DNA from: Slackia isoflavoniconvertens
Lineage (GTDB): Bacteria > Actinomycetota > Coriobacteriia > Coriobacteriales > Eggerthellaceae
Reading direction: 5' to 3'
Assembly: GCF_003725955.1 (NCBI RefSeq)
Contig: NZ_QIBZ01000010.1
Coordinates: forward strand, 19,925-83,924
Length of the DNA: 64,000 nt
Of the stretch, positions 7,577 to 17,467 are shown one piece after another (the stretch's first letter is position 1; every line of letters starts with the position of its first letter). The notes under the pieces are model-generated. The model saw nothing but the letters and a program-made list of their open reading frames with translations, had not been told where the DNA came from and ran no database searches. The position numbers and the translations under genes were made by a program.

Positions 7577-8785
7577 ATGAAGAAACACATAAAGCCGGCA
7601 TCGGTTAGTCAGGTGAAGAACTGTCACGGCACACCGGCAAAAGGCTCATGGAGGTTAACGCCCACAATCGGAACTGACCCAATCACCAAGAAGCCAATTC
7701 GCAAATACAGAACATTTCACGGCACTAAGACGGAGGCAAAGCAAGCCGCCATAGACTTCGCGTGCGAAGTCGAGAGCGGCCTCAATGTTGACTTGGAGCG
7801 TCTAACATTCGGAGAGTATGCAGCTCAATGGATAGCAGAGCGGGAAGCGAGTGGAACCTTCGCTGCAACAACCATCAAGAGGAACAAGGAACTGGTAGAA
7901 CACCTGAACACCTATCTTAGAGGCGTTCGCATATCAGACATTGATGCGCCGACAATCCGCAACCTATACATCTACATGACGCAAGATGGCGTTGGACATC
8001 CTACGCAGAACAAGGCAAGCGTCGTGTTGAAGCAGATAATGAGACAAGCAGTGATCAACGGAATCATCCTCACGAATCCTTGCGATCTAGTGAAGCCTCC
8101 AAAACAGGAGAAATCGACTGTCAGCATTTCCCTCGACAAGAGCGAGGTGGCCGCACTATGCAAAGCTCTGGATAAGTTAGAGACGAAGCGATACCCCCAC
8201 GCTAGGGAAGCCTGCCAGAAGGAAACAGCCAACAAAGCTCATGCAACAGCAGTTAGGCTGATACTTGCAACAGGCTTGCGTCAAGGCGAGGCTTTAGGGC
8301 TGACACGGAACGATGTGGATTTCGATAACGCCATGCTTTATGTGCGCCATACGCTAGACAGGGCAACAGGCAAATTGAAAAAGCCTAAGACTGACAGCGG
8401 CGTGCGCATTGTCGCGCTTGATGAAGCAACCCTATTAATGCTCGGAAGCTGGAAAGCAGCGCAACGTTCCTATTTGAACTCACTCGGCATTGAGCAAGGA
8501 AACGACACACCAGTGATCACGAGCGAAGCGGGCACTCATATGGAAGGAAACAACCTCTATCACTGGTGGAGCAGATTCTTGAAAGCCAACAACTTGAAGA
8601 AGTGCAGACTTCACGACTTGCGCCACACTCACGCTACGTTGCTCATATCAAGCGGCACGAACATTAAAGCCGTGTCAGCTAGACTAGGCCATGCAAACAT
8701 CGGCATCACATTGGACTTGTATGCTCATGCGCAAATGGAAGATGACAGGAAGGCCGCATCTGTGATTGGCTCAATCATGTACTAA
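7577..8785 (+). CDS. int: Site-specific tyrosine recombinase (phage/ICE integrase, 402 aa)
   Basis: ATG 7577 has AAGGAAG upstream. The protein has an AP2-like N-terminal arm-binding domain (residues ~20-65), a SAM-like core-binding domain (77-170) and a catalytic domain. The catalytic residues are visible: Arg235 (TGLRQGE), His346 and Arg349 (HDLRH), His372 (GHANIG) and Tyr382 (DLYAH). Length and order match Tn916/phage-type integrases. It ends 120 bp from the tRNA-Asp cluster, so a tRNA-Asp 3' end is the probable attachment site. It should integrate and excise the element that carries the RepA-like gene. Confidence 0.95.
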   Translation: MKKHIKPASVSQVKNCHGTPAKGSWRLTPTIGTDPITKKPIRKYRTFHGTKTEAKQAAIDFACEVESGLNVDLERLTFGEYAAQWIAEREASGTFAATTIKRNKELVEHLNTYLRGVRISDIDAPTIRNLYIYMTQDGVGHPTQNKASVVLKQIMRQAVINGIILTNPCDLVKPPKQEKSTVSISLDKSEVAALCKALDKLETKRYPHAREACQKETANKAHATAVRLILATGLRQGEALGLTRNDVDFDNAMLYVRHTLDRATGKLKKPKTDSGVRIVALDEATLLMLGSWKAAQRSYLNSLGIEQGNDTPVITSEAGTHMEGNNLYHWWSRFLKANNLKKCRLHDLRHTHATLLISSGTNIKAVSARLGHANIGITLDLYAHAQMEDDRKAASVIGSIMY

Positions 8786-8860
8786 GCCGCAGCATAAGCC
8801 GCAAAAGCGAATCTCATTGTCGTAGCAGTGTCGTAGCCGCCTGATTGTGTGCCTATGAAA

Positions 8861-8894
8861 CCAAAAAGGTCAGAGGTAAAATAGCCTCTGACCT
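8861..8894 (-). terminator. Rho-independent terminator of the tRNA-Asp operon
   Basis: A perfect 10-bp stem (8867-8876 with 8885-8894) with an 8-base loop is followed on the minus strand by TTTTTGGTTT. It begins 10 bp after the third tRNA-Asp in transcription order. Confidence 0.88.
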
Positions 8895-8904
8895 GGTGTT
8901 TTAA

Positions 8905-8981
<77 letters not shown>

Positions 8982-9005
8982 GAATGGTGCGTACTTGAAA
9001 AAAGA

Positions 9006-9082
<77 letters not shown>

Positions 9083-9111
9083 GTGCTACACACGTGAGTT
9101 TGAAAAAAAGA

Positions 9112-9188
<77 letters not shown>

Positions 9189-9226
9189 GTATTTTCAAAC
9201 TTCACCTCTCTCAAGGCAGCCAGGAT

Positions 9227-9255
9227 AGTCTACACAAACGAAGAGATTCGGGCAA
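9227..9255 (-). promoter_or_regulatory. Promoter of the tRNA-Asp operon
   Basis: On the minus strand TTGCCC (9250-9255) and TAGACT (9227-9232) are separated by exactly 17 bases, about 40 bp before the first tRNA. Both boxes match the sigma-70 consensus at four of six positions. Confidence 0.65.
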
Positions 9256-9293
9256 GAACTTTTTTGAAAAAATTCTTGAAGGCGGAATTTCGC

Positions 9294-10298
9294 CTATTTT
9301 GCCTTGAGGTCGCCCGTCTCGGAATCGTAGGCGACGTCGGCCTGCAGGTATTCCTTGCCCTTCATCCAATCGAGAACAGGGTCGACCATGTCTTTCGTGG
9401 GAAGCTCGGCTTCGGGGTAAGAAGAAATGGGATACGTGTCAGCCACAATACCGGGCAGATTCGCTTTTTCCACGAGCAAATCGCGGAATCCCTCGGGGTC
9501 GGCCTCAATCGCGACCACGGCATCGTTCCATGCGAGGCGTACGCTCTCGAGCGCAGCTTTGCCGCCCTCGAGCCACGAAGAGCGCACGGCGAGAACCGAC
9601 TGGCTTACGTTGCCCACGCCTTGCGTGTCGTCGGCAAGCGTGATCATGCCCGTCGCCTCGCCCAGCGCAAGCAGGCTGCCCGGCAACGCGGCCGCCGCGA
9701 CCTGGTTGTTCGTCATAGATTCGTAGCGAACTGGAAGCTTTTTGATCTCTTCGTTGACGATTTCGCCTTCTGAAGCGCCAGCGGCCTCCATAAGCTTGTC
9801 CATCACATATTCGGGCACGGTATTCGAGCCAACGCCAATGCCTTTGCCCTTCAAATCGGCGAGACTCTTGATGCCCGATTCAGGCGACGTTTGAATGCCG
9901 AAACGACCCTGTTCGGGCGTGGCGCCAAGCGTAACCCATGCGAGGTTCAAACCAATGCCGCTCACCACGAGCGACGCGGAAACCATGATATCGGTCATCG
10001 CACCGTCGATTTCACCCGCTGCGAATGCCGTGGAAAGCTCCTGTGCGCTTTGGAACGTAACGATTTCGACCTCGACGTCGTGATCGCCATAGAAGCCCTT
10101 TTGCTCGGCAACCCAGAAAGGCAGCGAGTCCTCGGTCTGCATGGTGCCGATTTTCATCGAAGTAGCTTCAGGCGCGGCGCTCTCCTGCGAAGAGCAGCCC
10201 GAAAGCGCGACCGCCGAAAACGCGGCAACCGAAGCAAGCCCGATGAAATCGCGACGCGACATTGCGCCCTTGCTCGTAACGTCGATGACGTTTTTCAT
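9294..10298 (-). CDS. ABC transporter substrate-binding lipoprotein (SsuA/THI5-like)
   Basis: ATG 10298 is used because GGGAG lies nine bases upstream; an earlier in-frame ATG at 10307 would touch that site. The signal region combines a twin-arginine-like SRRDFIGLAS with a lipobox (VALSGC), so it may be Tat-exported and lipid-anchored. The mature part follows the NMT1/THI5/SsuA fold (KIGTMQTEDSLPFWVAEQKGFY, then GEIDGAMTDIMVSA and DLKGKGIGVGSNTVPEYVM). Family members bind sulfonates, pyrimidine precursors or nitrate. No permease or ATPase gene is adjacent, so the partner transporter must be elsewhere and the substrate is unknown. Confidence 0.87.
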   Translation of the reverse strand: MKNVIDVTSKGAMSRRDFIGLASVAAFSAVALSGCSSQESAAPEATSMKIGTMQTEDSLPFWVAEQKGFYGDHDVEVEIVTFQSAQELSTAFAAGEIDGAMTDIMVSASLVVSGIGLNLAWVTLGATPEQGRFGIQTSPESGIKSLADLKGKGIGVGSNTVPEYVMDKLMEAAGASEGEIVNEEIKKLPVRYESMTNNQVAAAALPGSLLALGEATGMITLADDTQGVGNVSQSVLAVRSSWLEGGKAALESVRLAWNDAVVAIEADPEGFRDLLVEKANLPGIVADTYPISSYPEAELPTKDMVDPVLDWMKGKEYLQADVAYDSETGDLKAK

Positions 10299-10307
10299 GA
10301 AACACAT

Positions 10308-10759
10308 CTCCCTTCATTGATGCGTTGCGGTGAATTGTTACCGTTTAAACAGCACATGCGATAGTACCGACATCGCTAAGCAACACAAGCAAATAATGAT
10401 AGCGCCCCGCATAAGGACGAATAATCCATGCGGACGAACAAGGAAGCGGCCGCCGACTGGCGACCGCGTAGGCATCAGATGGCAAATACTCAATCGCATT
10501 TTTCTTTGCGCACCAATACGAATACCATTGAAACAATAATTCAATTCTGTGGAGAACGCATGGGGCCACGAGAAAACCCGCCCGCAATTCCCGACGCGCT
10601 CCTTGATAGATCGGCGTTCGCCAAAGGTCGGTCAGCCGATCCGCAACCGGTCGATCCGCGCTTCCTCAAAAGGAGATTCGAAAAAGTCCGCACGACGAGT
10701 TCGACAGGACCTGGGCGAATCGGAGTTCAGCATGTCAAAACATGACGGCAATGGCCAAA
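10308..10759. other. Intergenic region without a supported gene
   Basis: About 450 bp between the substrate-binding protein and trxB. A minus frame at 10338-10544 contains a hydrophobic C-terminal helix, but it lacks a ribosome site and is overlapped by frames on the other strand. The region should contain the promoter of the substrate-binding protein gene. No repeat or clear terminator was found. Confidence 0.45.
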
Positions 10760-11716
10760 CTAATCGAGGTTCAAGTATTCGAACGCGGCCGTAGCCGCAT
10801 TTGCCCCGTCGGAAGCGGCAGTTATCACTTGGCGCAGCGGTTTTTCGCGCACATCGCCCGCAACGAACACGCCTGGCACATTGGTCGCTCCGCTCTCGCC
10901 CGCAATCGCATAGCCCGCTTCGTTAAGGGCGACGCCGGCAGCCTTGAGCACGTTCGATCGCGGATTCGTACCCACAGCAATAAATACCGCATCGGTATTC
11001 ACGACGCGCTCATCGCCCGTATTCCTATCGCGAACGAGAATCGATTCCACATGCGGCATGGGCACTTCCCCATCGGTCGTCGACCGAATCGCTTCAACAG
11101 TCGAATTCAACACAAGCTCTACGTTCGACAGTTCGGAAAGAGCATTGAGGTAAAGGGCATCGGCACGGAACGAATCGCGCCTGTGCACCACGTACACCTT
11201 CTCGCAAATACGCGATAGATACAGGGCATCGCCCACGGCCGTGTTACCGCCGCCGACTACCACCGCGACCTTGCCGCGGAAAAACCCGCCGTCGCATGTT
11301 GCGCAATACGAAACGCCTCTGCCACGCAGCTCAGCTTCCCCCGAAACACCGAGCTCTCGAGGCTCGGCTCCTGTCGCGACGATAACTGCCCGAGCGGAAT
11401 ACTGAACACCAGATGCGCAGGTCAGTAATTTCTTTACAGCGTCAACATTAAGATCAACCACTTCATCGGGAACGCGCTCAGCGCCAAATCTTTCGGCTTG
11501 CGACGCCATTGCAAACGAAAGCTCGAACGCATCTACGCCCTCGGCAAAACCCGGATAATTATCGAGTCGCTCCGTTTGGGTCATTTGCCCGCCTGGCCCC
11601 ATTCGCTCGAAAACCGCCACCGACAATCCAGCGCGAGCCGCATAGAGCGCTGCGGTCATGCCGGCAGGCCCGCTTCCTACTACGGCAACATCGAGCTCGG
11701 TTCGTTCATCAATCAT
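10760..11716 (-). CDS. trxB: Thioredoxin-disulfide reductase
   Basis: ATG 11716 follows AAAGGAAAGGGG and gives a 318-residue protein, the normal length for low-Mr thioredoxin reductases. The FAD site is VVGSGPAGM (residues 12-20), the NADPH site is VVGGGNTAVG, and the redox centre is CATC (Cys138 and Cys141). The C-terminal FAD motif is GVFVAGDVRE. It reduces thioredoxin with NADPH in the cytoplasm. The thioredoxin gene lies just upstream on the same strand with a terminator hairpin between them. Confidence 0.95.
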   Translation of the reverse strand: MIDERTELDVAVVGSGPAGMTAALYAARAGLSVAVFERMGPGGQMTQTERLDNYPGFAEGVDAFELSFAMASQAERFGAERVPDEVVDLNVDAVKKLLTCASGVQYSARAVIVATGAEPRELGVSGEAELRGRGVSYCATCDGGFFRGKVAVVVGGGNTAVGDALYLSRICEKVYVVHRRDSFRADALYLNALSELSNVELVLNSTVEAIRSTTDGEVPMPHVESILVRDRNTGDERVVNTDAVFIAVGTNPRSNVLKAAGVALNEAGYAIAGESGATNVPGVFVAGDVREKPLRQVITAASDGANAATAAFEYLNLD

Positions 11717-11734
11717 GGCGCGACCCCTTTCCTT

Positions 11735-11772
11735 TAAGAAAAAGGCGGCAAGCATTGATGCCTTGCCGCCTT
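11735..11772 (-). terminator. Terminator hairpin between trxA and trxB
   Basis: An 11-bp perfect stem (11742-11752 with 11762-11772) is followed on the minus strand by TTTTTCTT. Because it lies only 20 bp before trxB, it probably lowers read-through from trxA into trxB rather than isolating it completely. Confidence 0.82.
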
Positions 11773-11854
11773 AGCCGTACATTCGCTCTAAAGCGCCCGC
11801 CAAGACGCCATTTTCTCAAAAGGTCCATCGCGATGCGATCAGGGATCTCAATAA

Positions 11855-12163
11855 TTAATCGAGCAACGCGAGCACGTTCGCTTTCGGTTGCGCGCCCATT
11901 GCAGTGCGCTTCACCTGACCGCCCTCAAACACCATAAGCGTGGGCACACTCATAATGCCGTAACGCTGGGCGAGATCAAGCGATTGATCGATATCGACCT
12001 TGTACACCGCGGCCTTGCCGGCAACCTCGTTCGCCACCTCATCGAGCACAGGAGCGAGCATCTTGCAAGGACCGCACCACGTTGCGAAAAAGTCAACGAG
12101 CACAGGGCCGGTCGCCTGCAACACCTTGGAATCGAATTCTTGAGAAGTAATGACCTGAGCCAT
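11855..12163 (-). CDS. trxA: Thioredoxin
   Basis: A 102-residue protein with the classical WCGPC active site (Cys30, Cys33), the cis-proline region MSVPTLMVF and the GAQPK segment near the end. GGAGGGC precedes the ATG. It is the protein disulfide reductant used by ribonucleotide reductase and other enzymes and is recycled by TrxB, encoded next downstream. The length is standard. Confidence 0.97.
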   Translation of the reverse strand: MAQVITSQEFDSKVLQATGPVLVDFFATWCGPCKMLAPVLDEVANEVAGKAAVYKVDIDQSLDLAQRYGIMSVPTLMVFEGGQVKRTAMGAQPKANVLALLD

Positions 12164-12217
12164 AACGCCCTCCTTCGTTTGTCGCCTTACATTCGCGACC
12201 TCTTAATTGTTACCGAT

Positions 12218-12245
12218 AAGATAGCATATAGAATATGAAAAGCAA
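12218..12245 (-). promoter_or_regulatory. Promoter of trxA
   Basis: On the minus strand TTGCTT (12240-12245) and TATCTT (12218-12223) are spaced 16 bases, about 55 bp before the trxA start. Confidence 0.55.
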
Positions 12246-12436
12246 GTAAATCTCTGTAACGTTGCCCCAACGTCAACTAAGCAACGCTTGACCCATGGGC
12301 TCAAATTGTTCACCATGGAAATAAAACAGCCTGCCCATGCGTGCAGGAAGCTCTGGGAAGATACGTGAAGCACTCCGATGCGTACCCAGCACCCAGCCCG
12401 CCCTTGCGCGCGGGAAGCTCAACCGAAGGAGCAACA

Positions 12437-13354
12437 ATGCAATCATCATACGTCTACGATACCTCCGATCGGGCCCCGGCATACAAAGACGCCCAAACTG
12501 TTAACGTGAACCTCGTTTTGGAGGGCGGCGCAATGCGCGGACAGTTTACTGCAGGCGTGCTCGACTTCTTCATGGACCAAAACCTTTGGTGCGAGCATGT
12601 AATCGGCACGAGCGCGGGCGCGTTGAATGGCTACAACTACGTTGCCGGCGAGCTCGGGCGCACCTGCTTTTTGAACACGAAATACTGCGACGACCCGCGC
12701 TATCTTTCCATGAAGAATTTTGTACGAACGGGCGATGCCCTCGGTCGCGATTTTGCGTTCCACGAGATTCCCGAAACGCTCGAACCCTTTAACTTCAAGG
12801 CATTTCGCGAATCCCCCATGGAGCTCACGACCGTCGCAAGCGACCTTGAAACCGGTGAAGCCGATTACCATGTAATGGAGACCGCCGATGACGAGCGCGA
12901 TATCGAATACCTACGCGCATCGGCAAGCATGCCTTTGGTGTCGCATATCGTTGAGCTCGACGGCAAAAAGCTGCTCGACGGCGGCCCGTGCGACAGCATA
13001 CCGCTGCTGCATTCCATGCTCATGGGCAATACCGACAAACACATCGTGGTGCTCACGCAAGACTCGACATTCGTGAAGGGCCCAAACAAAACCATGCCCT
13101 TGATCAAGCGCATATATTCCGACTACCCCCGTTTCGTCGATCGCGTCGAATATCGCCATTTCGAATACAACCGTTGCTATCGATGGATCAAACGCCTGCA
13201 TGACGAAGGCAAAATTTTCATGATTCAACCGAGCGAGCCAGTAACGGTTTCCAGCATGGAACGTGATGCCGACAAACTGTTCGCGCTTTATGAACAAGGT
13301 TTACGGGTCGCGGCGGAAAACTGGAACGCACTGCAGGATTACCTGGCGAAATAA
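12437..13354 (+). CDS. Patatin-like phospholipase (305 aa)
   Basis: ATG 12437 has GAAGGAG upstream; an earlier open frame (12341) has none. The oxyanion-hole motif LVLEGGAMRG (residues 27-35), the nucleophile elbow GTSAG (Ser59) and the DGG motif with catalytic Asp181 are all present, so this should be an active serine acyl hydrolase of the RssA/YlbK type. There is no signal peptide or membrane segment, so it acts in the cytoplasm, probably on lipids. The natural substrate is unknown. It is transcribed alone, convergent with nth. Confidence 0.9.
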   Translation: MQSSYVYDTSDRAPAYKDAQTVNVNLVLEGGAMRGQFTAGVLDFFMDQNLWCEHVIGTSAGALNGYNYVAGELGRTCFLNTKYCDDPRYLSMKNFVRTGDALGRDFAFHEIPETLEPFNFKAFRESPMELTTVASDLETGEADYHVMETADDERDIEYLRASASMPLVSHIVELDGKKLLDGGPCDSIPLLHSMLMGNTDKHIVVLTQDSTFVKGPNKTMPLIKRIYSDYPRFVDRVEYRHFEYNRCYRWIKRLHDEGKIFMIQPSEPVTVSSMERDADKLFALYEQGLRVAAENWNALQDYLAK

Positions 13355-13405
13355 GCGAACTCGATTTCGTCCGCAGAGGCGCCGGCACCAATGCAACCGC
13401 CTATG

Positions 13406-14062
13406 CTATTTCCCCGAGCTTGGGCATATATCAGCCAAGAAGCACTCCTGGCATTTCGGGCGACGGGCCACGCAGAATTCGCGTCCAAAATGGACCCACT
13501 GATGATTGATGTACAACCAATCGGGCTGAGGGTAGATTTTCATGAGCTTCGCCTCAACCTTTTCGGGCGTATCGTCGTTGCGCGTCGCAAACCCCAGCTG
13601 ATGGGCGATGCGGAATACATGCGTATCGACGGCGATGCCCTGAGGGTCTCGAAACGCCTGACACATAACCACATTTGCCGTTTTGCGCCCTACCCCAGGA
13701 AGTTTCTGCAAATCGACCATAGTACGCGGCACTTCGCCACCAAATTCGGCAAGCACCGTTTGCGCACACGCCTTCAAGTTCTTCGCTTTACTGCGGAAAA
13801 ACCCGAGCGGATGAATAATCGCCTCTATGTCTTCAATGCTCGCCGCCGCCATGGCCTCTGGAGTGCCGAATCGCGCAAATAATTCGGGGGTCACCTTATT
13901 CACGGCCGCATCGGTGCACTGAGCCGACAGAATAACCGCCACGGTAAGCGTAAACGGGTCGACGTGATCGAGCGAGCATGCGCCTTCGCCGTAATGCTCA
14001 AACATGCGCTGTTCGATTTCGGCAGCACGCTCACGTTTCTGCGTAAGATTCTCACGAGGCAT
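13406..14062 (-). CDS. nth: Endonuclease III (DNA glycosylase/AP lyase)
   Basis: 218 residues. The helix-hairpin-helix LPGVGRKTANVV carries the catalytic Lys127; Asp146 is in the VDTHVFR motif. The 4Fe-4S cluster ligands are Cys197, Cys204, Cys207 and Cys213 (C-x6-C-x2-C-x5-C). It removes oxidised pyrimidines in base-excision repair. It starts 2 bp after the end of the DUF2130 gene, so the two are probably co-transcribed. Confidence 0.95.
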   Translation of the reverse strand: MPRENLTQKRERAAEIEQRMFEHYGEGACSLDHVDPFTLTVAVILSAQCTDAAVNKVTPELFARFGTPEAMAAASIEDIEAIIHPLGFFRSKAKNLKACAQTVLAEFGGEVPRTMVDLQKLPGVGRKTANVVMCQAFRDPQGIAVDTHVFRIAHQLGFATRNDDTPEKVEAKLMKIYPQPDWLYINHQWVHFGREFCVARRPKCQECFLADICPSSGK

Positions 14063-14064
14063 GG

Positions 14065-15792
14065 CTATTCGTCACCCTTCGCATCAATATCGCTTTCAAG
14101 AACCTCGGCCGAATCGCTTCCGTCGCCGATCATGGCGCCAGCAGCACGCTGTTCGGCAAGTTCAGCGAACTTCGCTTGCATAGTAGGGTTTTTTCGCGTG
14201 AGCTTCTTGATGGTGAGGTCTTGTGCCTTATCGTTGGCCAGGCGCAAATTACGCTCGCTGCCGAGCAAAGCATCTTTTGTTTTCTGCAAATGGTCGATGG
14301 TCTTGTCGATTTCCTCAATCGCCGTTTGGAACTTGCGGCTTGCCAGGTCATAGTTCTTCGAGAACTTCGTTTTGAACTCTTCCATCGAGTTTTCGAAGTT
14401 CGTAATATCGATATTCTGGTTGCGCACCTCGGCAAGCTGCGTTTTGTATTGCAGTGCCGAAAGCGCAGCATTGCGCAGAATGGAAATAATCGGAATGAAG
14501 AACTGCGGGCGAATGACATACATCTTCGGGTAGCGATACCCCATATCGACAATGCCTTCGTTATAAAGCTCGTTGTCGGGCTCGAGCATGGTGCACAATA
14601 CCGCGTATTCGCAACCTTTCTTCGTTCGATCGGAGTCGAGCTTTTTAAAGAAGTCTTCGTTTTTATGCTTGGTTTTCGTTTCGTCGTTCTCGTTCTTCAT
14701 CTCGAACATGATTGAAACGATTTCTTCGCCGGTTTCGGGGTCGCACTCGCGGAATACGAAGTCGCCCTTCGTGCCTTCGACAATGTCGTTATCTTTTTCA
14801 AAGTATGCATGCGGGAACGCCGTAGCTCGAATTTTGTTGAACTCGATTTCGCAGTGCTGTTCGAGCGACTCGCCCACCATTTTCGTCGAAAGACGCGCCT
14901 TCATTTCTTTCACGCGGGCAATTTCGTCGTCTTTGTACTTGATGAGTTCGTCTTTCTGAGCAAGCTCATGCGTCATTTGCTCGCGCAACGCCGCCTGAGC
15001 CTGAGCCGCCTTAGCGCGCTCGAGTTCAACAGTCGCCTTCGCTTCGTCACGCTCGCGCTCAGCCTGAACGCGCGCCTGCGACACAGCAAGATCTTTCTCG
15101 GCGGCGAACTGCTGCGATTGCGATTCGATTTGCTGCCTCTGGGTTGCGATGGTCTGCTGCAGCTTCGCCGATTCCTCGGCGGCCCGTCGCGACGCCTCGA
15201 TCTTCTCCAACGCCAACTTCTGCGAGTATTCCTTCGACTGCGATTCGATTTGTTGTTTGAACGCGGCTTCTTGCGAAGCGATTTGGGTTTTGAGCGCTGC
15301 GATTTCAGCATCGCGTTTCGCGGTGGCATCGATAAGCGACTTTTCATGTTCGGCCTGCGTGGCGCGCTTTTGCGATTCCTGGTCGGCCGAAAGCTTCTCG
15401 ACTTCGGCCTGAAGCTTGGCAATTTCCGCCTGTTTTTCAGCAAGCGCCGTTTTTATATCGGCATCGGCCTTTTGGCGCTCCGCCTGCTGCACCTGCTGCA
15501 TTTCTTTCTCGGACGCCTTCGCCGCCTGTTCGCTCTGCTCAAGCGCCGCCGCAAGCTTCGCTTCAAGCTCCGCGATACGCGCCTCGCTTGTGGCCTGGGC
15601 GTTTTGCGCCTCGCTTTTCACCTTCGACACGGCAAGCGCCACAGCTTGCTCGTTTTGCTGCTTCAGCATGCCTTCGCGCTGGGCGATTTCCTTATCGAAC
15701 TCCTGCGTGCGAACCTGACGCACAATGTCGGCGAACCCACGCTCGTCTACCTGGAACACCTCGCCGCAATGGGGGCACTTGATTTCATTCAC
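14065..15792 (-). CDS. DUF2130 coiled-coil protein (575 aa)
   Basis: Starts at GTG 15792 with GAAAGG upstream. The N-terminus has a CxxC zinc-ribbon-like start ([10 protein letters not shown]). Residues ~30-290 are a long coiled coil rich in Glu, Gln, Ala and Lys. The C-terminal ~270 residues ([19 protein letters not shown]..., [27 protein letters not shown]) are the DUF2130 domain, which resembles a PD-(D/E)xK-type nuclease core, comparable to RmuC in layout. The role is not established; association with nth suggests a link to DNA maintenance, which is inference. Confidence 0.85.
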   Translation of the reverse strand: MNEIKCPHCGEVFQVDERGFADIVRQVRTQEFDKEIAQREGMLKQQNEQAVALAVSKVKSEAQNAQATSEARIAELEAKLAAALEQSEQAAKASEKEMQQVQQAERQKADADIKTALAEKQAEIAKLQAEVEKLSADQESQKRATQAEHEKSLIDATAKRDAEIAALKTQIASQEAAFKQQIESQSKEYSQKLALEKIEASRRAAEESAKLQQTIATQRQQIESQSQQFAAEKDLAVSQARVQAERERDEAKATVELERAKAAQAQAALREQMTHELAQKDELIKYKDDEIARVKEMKARLSTKMVGESLEQHCEIEFNKIRATAFPHAYFEKDNDIVEGTKGDFVFRECDPETGEEIVSIMFEMKNENDETKTKHKNEDFFKKLDSDRTKKGCEYAVLCTMLEPDNELYNEGIVDMGYRYPKMYVIRPQFFIPIISILRNAALSALQYKTQLAEVRNQNIDITNFENSMEEFKTKFSKNYDLASRKFQTAIEEIDKTIDHLQKTKDALLGSERNLRLANDKAQDLTIKKLTRKNPTMQAKFAELAEQRAAGAMIGDGSDSAEVLESDIDAKGDE

Positions 15793-15882
15793 GTCGCACG
15801 CCTTTCAACGAATCGTTTTCTGGCGCTTATTATCGCTCAAAGTCACGTGATATGCGAATGTCATTTCGAATATCTGTTCGAA

Positions 15883-16716
15883 TTATTTGGTATCGAAAGC
15901 ATGATGCCCTATTGCGCGAGATTCAAGCACAGCACGCAACTCAGCCTGCACCGCCTGCTCGGTATTCTTGCCAATAATGCGCTTTGAAATCTGCTTCACC
16001 GCCCAGCGGCCATTCCCCATAGCACAGCTGTGGCCCACCATGCGCAAGATCTCGTAATCGTTCATGGAATCGCCGAACGCCATCACGTTTTCAGCCGCAA
16101 CGCCGTGGGCAGCAAGCACTTGATTAATGCCGGTCGCCTTGTTCACGCCGCGCTGCATCACGTCAATCCACTTCGCTCCCGAAGGAGCGAACACGAAATC
16201 GGCCTCGAGCTCGCGCGACAGGATATACGCCATGTCCATTTGAGCGCTGTCGCATGAAATCGAGACTTTCACAATCGACGTGTCAGGCGACGGCAAATCG
16301 CGCAGCACCACCGGGTTGGGCAAATCTTTGTCGAATTCCGCATCGAAGCATGCGGGGTCGTCGAGCAAATAGCTGTTCGTGCGGTCATACACCACCATGT
16401 GAAGGTTGTCGAACTCTTCCACAAGCGCATACAAGCGGCGCAGCGCAGCATGGGAGAACACTTCGCGATCGACGAGCTTTCCGCGCACGAATACCTGCGC
16501 GCCATTGCTCGCAACGAAATCCATGCGATCGGCCACGGGCTCGAAAAACGCGCGCAACGTATCGTAACGACGGCCCGACGCCGCGACAAAGCGAATACCC
16601 GCGGCATCGAGCGCGCGAACAAGGTCGAATGTTTCAGGGGGAACCTGCGAGCGCTCGTCAAGCAACGTGCCGTCCATGTCACAGGCAATGAGTTTAATGT
16701 CTTCATACGTTTCCAT
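15883..16716 (-). CDS. Cof-type HAD-superfamily phosphatase (277 aa)
   Basis: ATG 16716 with GAAGGAGGCC upstream gives 277 residues, the usual length for Cof-like type IIB HAD hydrolases. Motif I is DMDGTLLD (Asp13, Asp15), motif II lies in VAASGRR, and motifs III/IV are in NKATGI and AFGDSMNDYEIL. These enzymes dephosphorylate small sugar phosphates or cofactors such as PLP or FMN in the cytoplasm. The substrate is not predictable. An in-frame extension to 16815 lacks a ribosome site. Confidence 0.92.
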   Translation of the reverse strand: METYEDIKLIACDMDGTLLDERSQVPPETFDLVRALDAAGIRFVAASGRRYDTLRAFFEPVADRMDFVASNGAQVFVRGKLVDREVFSHAALRRLYALVEEFDNLHMVVYDRTNSYLLDDPACFDAEFDKDLPNPVVLRDLPSPDTSIVKVSISCDSAQMDMAYILSRELEADFVFAPSGAKWIDVMQRGVNKATGINQVLAAHGVAAENVMAFGDSMNDYEILRMVGHSCAMGNGRWAVKQISKRIIGKNTEQAVQAELRAVLESRAIGHHAFDTK

Positions 16717-16927
16717 ATGCGGGCCTCCTTCAGACTCGCGCCCGAACCCTTCGGGCGACCTAGCAATTCTTCTTGGTGCAGCCATAGTACGTCCCGCAAA
16801 ACGAATCGACGCCAAGCGTTACCGCTTTGACGTCGATTTGACCGGTTGCGCATATTCGCGCCACGATATGGAAGATGAAAGCCGCGCTCGATTGCGCAAA
16901 ACCGCAGTCCGAAAGCCGACGCGGCCT

Positions 16928-17467
16928 TTACGCGCCCAGCTTCTTGCAAATAGCCTCAACAATCTCGTCGACTGGCGAGAGCGTACCCTTAGCCACATCG
17001 CCGCACGCAAGTTTGCCAATACCAGGGCCAACCAGCTCAATGCCACGCGCGGCAAGCGTCGCAAGGTTCGCCTGGGTTGCGGCGTTTTCATACATATGCG
17101 TGTTCATCGCGGGGCATACAATAACCGGACACGTCGTTGCCAAAAACGTGGAGGACACCATATCGTCGGCGATGCCGTTGGCAAGCTTCGCGATGATGTT
17201 CGCCGTCGCAGGCGCCACACACATGACGTCGGCCTCCTGCGCAAGCGTGATGTGCTTGATGGACGCATCGTAGCTGTAATCGAACGTATCGGTGAACACC
17301 ATATTCTTGGAAAGCGCCTCGAACGTGAGCGGCGTCACGAATTTCGTCGCATTCTCGGTCATGATAACTTGCACGTCAACGCCGCGCTTGCCCAAATCGC
17401 TTACAACCTGGCACACTTTGTACACCGCGATGCCACCCGAAACCGCGATAAGCGCCTTTTTCGCCAT
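16928..17467 (-). CDS. Phosphopantothenoylcysteine decarboxylase-like flavoprotein (179 aa)
   Basis: ATG 17467 follows GGAAAGGAA. The sequence shows the HFCD flavoprotein fold: SGGIAVYK near the start, the active-site His in ASIKHITL, VAPATANIIAKLANGIADD, and the PAMNTHMYEN substrate clamp plus LACGD. These are the motifs of the CoaC half of coenzyme A biosynthesis, which converts phosphopantothenoylcysteine to phosphopantetheine. The CoaB synthetase half normally fused at the C-terminus is absent, so it is either a stand-alone CoaC with CoaB elsewhere or a paralogue for another flavin-dependent decarboxylation. Confidence 0.87.
   Translation of the reverse strand: MAKKALIAVSGGIAVYKVCQVVSDLGKRGVDVQVIMTENATKFVTPLTFEALSKNMVFTDTFDYSYDASIKHITLAQEADVMCVAPATANIIAKLANGIADDMVSSTFLATTCPVIVCPAMNTHMYENAATQANLATLAARGIELVGPGIGKLACGDVAKGTLSPVDEIVEAICKKLGA

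Noticed and set aside
10338..10544. Minus-strand frame with a hydrophobic helix upstream of the substrate-binding protein
   Set aside because: No ribosome site and no conservation evidence; likely chance in the promoter region.
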